Source: Allodiplogaster sudhausi (lineage: Eukaryota; Nematoda; Chromadorea; Rhabditida; Diplogasteridae). Taken from it: a stretch of 64,000 nucleotides of DNA. The position numbers and the translations under genes are program-made. Of this stretch, positions 61,101 to 64,000 are shown one piece after another. Position 1 is the stretch's first letter. Each line of letters begins with the position of its first letter. The notes below the pieces were generated by a model, which did no database searches, was not told where the DNA came from, and saw nothing but the letters and a program-made list of their open reading frames with translations. The stretch lies in contig CALZFC010000055.1 of the NCBI GenBank assembly GCA_945643635.1, positions 571,001 through 635,000 on the forward strand, in the 5' to 3' direction.

Positions 61101-62177
61101 TATTTCGCTTTTATGCTGCCATCTGCTGCTTCAAAAGTGTTCAATTTCAGAGTTCGGAGGATAGTTCTTCGACTTCCTCTGACTTCAGCGATTACAGTTC
61201 TTCGAGCGAATCATATTCTGCATCTTCTTCCTCTGAAGAATATCTACCTGAAAGACACTGGAAGAAGACAACGAAACAGCCGTTGAAGAAGGGAACGAGG
61301 AAGTCGAATTGGAACATCGCAGAACACCCTCCCTCCACTCGGCCGCCTTCTTCTTCCACTACAATGACTCGCAGTTCAACCAGCACAATCATGACTAAGA
61401 CTACCAGTTCGTACACTTCCACGTCGACGGCTTCTTCTACAACTCAACCAACCACGACAACCAGCCCCTTTTCAACTTCTACCAGCTCCCCCTTAATGAC
61501 CGACAAGCTATTAGAAGATTCAAGGAACGAGACCATGGATGATTCTGGGGAACTGATGTCATCTTCTCCGTTGAACACGACAACCACAACGCCAAGGAGC
61601 ACAACTCCGAGAAGGACAACCACAACGTTGCCGAAGATCCCGCGAGCCGGTCCTTGTTCCTACTCCACGATCTACCAGACTTCCTTCCGTGGATACCGCC
61701 TCATTAAAAACCTCGAAGTTGCCAAGTTGGTAGATTAATTTTTTTCTATACAAATTTTATGTAATGCACTGTGTGTCTATGTACCTTAAGGAGTTACAAA
61801 AATTTAAGTGCATACAAACGTACGAAAAAGGAACTAAATAAAAGTGCCCTAACTTGAGCCCGGCGGAGTGCCTCTCCGCCTGTCACTTCTATTCCTGCCG
61901 CAGTGCGAATCTCTACTCGGCCGGCCAATGCGAGTTGTTCCGCGACTCTCTCATTGACTACCGTCGCTCTGATCTACTCGGATTCGAACACGGCGCAGTC
62001 TACTTTGATGGCATTCAATGCGAGCCACCGGAAAGCAAGGAAGAGGAGGAGGAGACAACCACGAAACCTCCCTCCACTGAATCTCCCTCCACTGAACCTC
62101 CCTCCACTGAACCTCCCTCCACTTCCACTACCTCCTCTCCCTCAACCACTTCTTCGTCTTCTACCACAACCGCTTAA
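54154..62177 (+). CDS. Large secreted multi-PAN (apple) domain protein with mucin-like and charged linkers
   Basis: Predicted extracellular or cuticle-associated protein. Exon 1 (54154 to about 54270) encodes a signal peptide, GFFLLLSLAALFSTSIQTQG. It joins in phase to PAN 1 at about 54673 (SAEECAVFCAKRKFCRSLLY, then NCSLSYS) and to VPWSFFPAEACN (about 55210). PAN 2: CFRTKKGRFLLGGSFKRIAH (about 56709) and CSSFNFFSNGMCVLNSG (about 57512). PAN 3: CFEELFDYVMTSTAGGLEHD, SIEECKCLCA (about 58837-58925) and FQCLSATYYHNERDCVLN. PAN 4: CFLELPRFVLEGTAQAVEAD, SIEQCKCYCADA (about 59625-59725) and YFPQGRICLLN. PAN 5: SYSTIYQTSFRGYRLIKNLE (about 61661), then AECLSACHFYSCRSANLYSA and a final Cys near 62020. 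Linkers are Thr/Ser-rich (mucin-like, for example 58210-58490, 60620-60790 and 61320-61630) or dense in K/R and E/D. The stop is at 62177. Several exon borders (55250-56700) are unresolved. NOAH and LET-653 type nematode PAN proteins are relatives in kind; I assign no symbol. Confidence 0.85.
54510..54550. repeat. (GA)n microsatellite in PAN-gene intron 1
   Basis: About 40 bp of pure GA between the signal-peptide exon and PAN 1. Confidence 0.9.
56890..57464. repeat. CTCTCC-type satellite splitting PAN domain 2
   Basis: About 575 bp of pyrimidine repeats. The core is a 13-bp unit, CCTCTCCCTCTCT, with 12-16-bp variants carrying CACTTCCCC. It fills the intron that separates the first half of PAN 2 (about 56700-56860) from its second half (from 57466) and keeps open frames of nearly 200 codons by chance. 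Confidence 0.9.
59147..59286. repeat. 16-bp tandem repeat in a PAN-gene intron
   Basis: About nine copies of TCTTTTCTCTTCACTC with minor losses, ending at the TTGCAG acceptor that precedes the end of PAN 3. Confidence 0.9.
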
Positions 62178-62339
62178 TCTCATTCCATTTACCAAAACAG
62201 ACATATCATTAAGGCAAATCTCAATTCTACATCGTTTAATTAGTCATTCGAACTACGGGTCGTTTCCATTGTGCATTTCCCGGCTTCTTTTTCGTTGTAA
62301 TGAATTTGAATATTTTGTGCCATCATTGTAAACACATGC

Positions 62340-62345
62340 AATAAA
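62340..62345 (+). terminator. Polyadenylation signal AATAAA, PAN-domain gene
   Basis: AATAAA 163 bp after the PAN-gene stop codon, followed by GCTTAATT. Confidence 0.55.
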
Positions 62346-62853
62346 GCTTAATTAAATAATATATTCACTTTAATTTCTTTTATATCACTTTAGCTCTAAT
62401 GTTCTCCTGCTTCACCATGTATCCAGTATATCGCATGCTCTGCCTTCGCCTTGCACTTCCAAAATAATGAAGAAAACATTATAACCAGGTGAAACTTTTT
62501 CGGTAGAAGGAAATCAAAAACAATTTTGCAGTGTTTTATTTCTTACGTGTCTTTTACCAGCATTGCTGTCAGATTTGCTGTTGCACTTTTGCTTCAGCCG
62601 CTACCGGCAATAAAGTATTGTTAGAAGAGATTATGTGTTCTTCTTTGTTAGCTCCAGTTCTTTTTTAACAGCTTTCTCCTCGATCCACAGAAGAATCGTC
62701 TAAAATGTAGCCTAATCATAAATCATTCAGCGGTTCGTGTTTTTTTCTTCAATCCCTCTCGAAATCACGGAAAACAGGGCATGCGTTCATCGTCTTTCTC
62801 TTTATTTGAAATCACTTCTCTCTATCTCACTTTCCCTCTTGCTCTACTTAATT

Positions 62854-62891
<38 letters not shown>

Positions 62892-62897
62892 TCTCTT

Positions 62898-62951
<54 letters not shown>

Positions 62952-63321
62952 TGTTTCCCTCTGTTCAAAACTAGCGTTCTGATTATGCATGCTGCACTAA
63001 TCTTACCATCCTTCAAACCTTCCAACGTATCATTTCGGATGTTGAATTTTCAGCCATTTTCGGGGGAAAAACTACCGGCTTGCGCCGTGAGTGATGTAGA
63101 CAAATAATCAATTTCTTTCGCATGCTCAAACCAGTTTATTCCAATATTGAACTTGGTATTGTTTGTCAAAAAAATTTAAATTATATATTTTTTATAATAG
63201 GTGAGTGTGCATACAAAGCAGATTATATCTGTTTAAATGCATACATATCAATACATAAGTTATCATTATTCTGCATGTCTAATATGATTTTTAAGCTCGA
63301 AAGTGACCGTGATATCGTGTG
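62346..63321. other. Spacer between the PAN gene and SLC17-like gene C
   Basis: AT-rich, with a (CT)n tract at 62856-62948. It presumably contains the promoter of the next gene. No other feature seen. Confidence 0.45.
62856..62948. repeat. (CT)n microsatellite
   Basis: CT run with TTTCTCTT interruptions, about 90 bp, roughly 370 bp upstream of the SLC17-like gene C start codon. Confidence 0.9.
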
Positions 63322-64000
63322 ATGGGGAGGGTTCCATTTGGATTTCGTTTTGCAATTCTTCTGTTGACCTTCTTCTGCCTCTCCCCCATTGCCGCCAACT
63401 ACTCTATCATCAACTTTGCCTTATTATTTTTATTAGGTTTTCGGAAGTATCTTTGGCAGGAATTTCAACACCACTACGAGTATTCGCCTGCTGAGAAAAG
63501 TTATCTGATGTGGGCTGTTTCGGCTGGCACTATTATTGGCACAATTCCATTGAACCTCGCATCCGTCCACTTCGGGGCCAAGTGAGAGGAAGAAGAAGAA
63601 GAGAAGTAGGAGAGAACCTTGCAGAGTGCCCTTCTTCCTCGCCGGTGTTCTCAGTTCGGCTGCTTCACTCACCACTCCCCTCGCAGCCCATGCCGGCTTT
63701 CTATTCTTCTTGATCATTCGTTTTGTTCAGGTACTTTCTGTATGTACATACAGACTACATACATGCATTCGCCACCCTAATTACCCAAGATCTTAGAGTA
63801 AAACACAAGATAAGTTTGCATATGTACATAGATATGTCCCTGCAGGGTCTGTCCTTCGCTGCAGACTTCGCAGCGGTAGGAGTGGTGACCGTTCGCTGGG
63901 CGCCCCTCTCAGAGACTGCCATTTTCCTCGGTTTCTTCACTGCTTTCTCAGCCTTTTCAAATGCCATTTCAAATGGAGTCACTGGCGCGGTTAATTCTTT
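63322..64000 (+). CDS. SLC17-family MFS transporter, paralogue C (5' part; runs off the window)
   Basis: Third member of the local transporter family, on the opposite strand to A and B. ATG at 63322: MGRVPFGFRFAILLLTFFCL then SPIAANYSIINFALLF (TM1, with the NYSIINF motif shared with paralogue B), EYSPAEKSYLMWAVSAGTII with PLNLASVHFGAK, donor AA^GTGAGA. The second exon (from about 63616) is VPFFLAGVLSSAASLTTPLA and FLIIRFVQ, donor GTACTT. The third (from about 63846) is GLSFAADFAAVGVVTVRWAP, then ETAIFLGFFTAFSAFSNAIS, truncated by the window end. All three exons share borders with A and B. Confidence 0.88.

Noticed and set aside
1..64000. CRISPR array, bacterial operon, rRNA or phage-type genes
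   Set aside because: None seen. Tandem repeats here are microsatellites or minisatellites without unique spacers, and the genes are intron-rich animal genes.

Overview
The window reads as a piece of a nematode nuclear genome. Genes are split into many short exons (mostly 60-250 nt) by mostly short introns. The gene content is animal: a MIG-2-type Rac GTPase, a nuclear receptor with the CNAFF P-box common in nematode receptors, an SLC17-type transporter family, and PAN/apple-domain secreted proteins. There is no bacterial operon structure, no CRISPR array and no rRNA. Non-coding DNA is unusually rich in (CT)n/(GA)n microsatellites, which create many long but meaningless reading frames on both strands.

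Layout. 1-2.1 kb: microsatellite-rich, no gene seen. 2.1-3.05 kb (-): 1-Cys peroxiredoxin (PRDX6 type), all five exons placed. 3.5-5.3 kb (-): GET4/TRC35 homologue. 6.0-9.9 kb (-): SLC26 anion transporter with STAS domain; N-terminal exon(s) not found. 10-14.2 kb: poorly assigned, with a possible short secreted peptide, a 3x40-bp tandem repeat and weak minus-strand exon candidates. 14.2-16.1 kb (-): mig-2-like Rac GTPase, complete. 16.6-17.2 kb (+): PDRG1-like prefoldin subunit. 19.1-24.9 kb (+): TBC1D24/Skywalker-like TBC-TLDc protein. 25.6-28.96 kb (+): MPDU1 homologue whose first intron holds a 1.9-kb TTAA-flanked palindrome. 29.5-30.4 kb (+): TIMM29 homologue. 32.8-36.1 kb (+): nuclear hormone receptor with a Ser-rich C-terminal tail. 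36.8-39.2 kb and 41.4-47.4 kb (-): two SLC17-like MFS paralogues. The second carries a 2.4-kb minisatellite in one intron and an 0.8-kb TA-flanked palindrome in another. 48.6-52.0 kb (+): UDP-glycosyltransferase, 13 exons, 596 aa. 54.2-62.2 kb (+): large secreted multi-PAN protein with mucin-like and highly charged linkers. 63.3 kb to the window end (+): a third SLC17-like paralogue, cut by the window edge.

The genes do not form one pathway. Most are housekeeping (tail-anchored protein insertion, dolichol-sugar use, mitochondrial inner-membrane import, prefoldin, peroxide reduction). The rest are membrane transport, detoxification, signalling and extracellular matrix. The most distinctive signals are genome-architectural: intron donors strongly biased to GTCAGN instead of GTAAGT, intron-resident palindromic elements that would be transcribed as long hairpins, and a minisatellite that expanded one intron of one SLC17 paralogue about 14-fold relative to its neighbour.

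Exon borders were placed by eye from reading frame, splice dinucleotides and family resemblance. No alignment or RNA evidence was available.
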